This document shows positions 13,411 through 13,552 of a stretch of DNA of 13,552 bases, in pieces. The notes below the pieces were generated by a model. That model had not been told where the DNA came from. It made no database searches and was given only the letters and a program-made list of their open reading frames with translations. The stretch is from positions 1 to 13,552 of the forward strand of contig DKGH01000148.1 of assembly GCA_002453165.1 (NCBI GenBank), written 5' to 3'. The position numbers and the translations under genes are program-made. Each line of letters opens with the position of its first letter. The first letter of the stretch is position 1. Source of the DNA: Verrucomicrobia bacterium UBA6775 (GTDB lineage: Bacteria; Verrucomicrobiota; Verrucomicrobiia; Limisphaerales; UBA1096).

Positions 13411-13552
13411 AATCTTAATTTAACAATTCACCAATTTGAGACAAAATTAACAACATGCAAAATGATTATTTTGAAAAAGTTTATTTGCATGTGATTCTTA
13501 ATTTCAGCCTTTTGTAATCTTCCCAAGTTGGTTTTGGATTAGGTAATTGTTC
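13411..13552. other. AT-rich non-coding end of window with an inverted repeat
   Basis: No gene is supported here. A perfect 9-base inverted repeat, ACATGCAAA at 13453-13461 and TTTGCATGT at 13484-13492, is separated by 22 A/T-rich bases. It could be a binding site or a weak hairpin. The promoter of the minus-strand RNA candidate may lie here, but I cannot point to a clear one. Confidence 0.35.

Noticed and set aside
13455..13517. 20-codon open frame starting ATG CAA AAT on the plus strand
   Set aside because: It is very short, lies in AT-rich DNA, has no Shine-Dalgarno sequence, and overlaps the inverted repeat. No support beyond start and stop.

Overview
The window most likely comes from a Gram-negative member of the Verrucomicrobia/PVC group, probably environmental. 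The evidence is a fused lpxC-fabZ gene beside lpxA (lipid A synthesis, so an outer membrane is present), a large membrane-bound multihaem cytochrome with a TPR tail, secreted small metal-binding repeats, almost no Shine-Dalgarno sequences, and spacers filled with small palindromic repeats. Coding DNA is GC-rich. The spacer upstream of htrA and the last ~550 bases are AT-rich. The taxonomic call is an inference; no rRNA or tRNA gene is visible.

Layout, left to right. An HtrA/Do periplasmic protease (minus) diverges from a plus-strand gene that encodes only the C-terminal half of the carbamoyl-phosphate synthase large subunit (split CarB). A convergent MBL-fold hydrolase (minus) follows. Divergent from it is a secreted protein made of three CPLSG...FCCxNC metal-binding repeats, which ends at a strong intrinsic terminator. 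A 379-base spacer of palindromic repeats precedes lpxA (minus). A second repeat-rich spacer of 454 bases separates lpxA from lpxC-fabZ. Upstream on the same strand, closely packed, are a 936-residue cytochrome b/pentahaem cytochrome c/TPR fusion protein, a stand-alone ABC ATPase, and a DUF3050-like haem-oxygenase-fold protein. A ribosome hibernation factor (HPF/RaiA) lies further upstream. The final 546 bases carry no gene but hold a structured minus-strand RNA candidate ending in an intrinsic terminator.

Functionally, the minus-strand block (DUF3050, ABC ATPase, cytochrome fusion, LpxC-FabZ, then LpxA) could be one transcript linking envelope lipid A synthesis with a membrane redox protein. 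HtrA adds envelope quality control. The other genes are housekeeping or stress functions.

Two things stand out. One is a highly iterated perfect palindrome with core GCTTGGCCAAGC: six perfect 12-mers and ten TTGGCCAA cores in 13.5 kb, in spacers and inside genes. The other is the cytochrome b/pentahaem c/TPR fusion. Its membrane histidines are arranged as expected for two transmembrane b haems next to five c haems.
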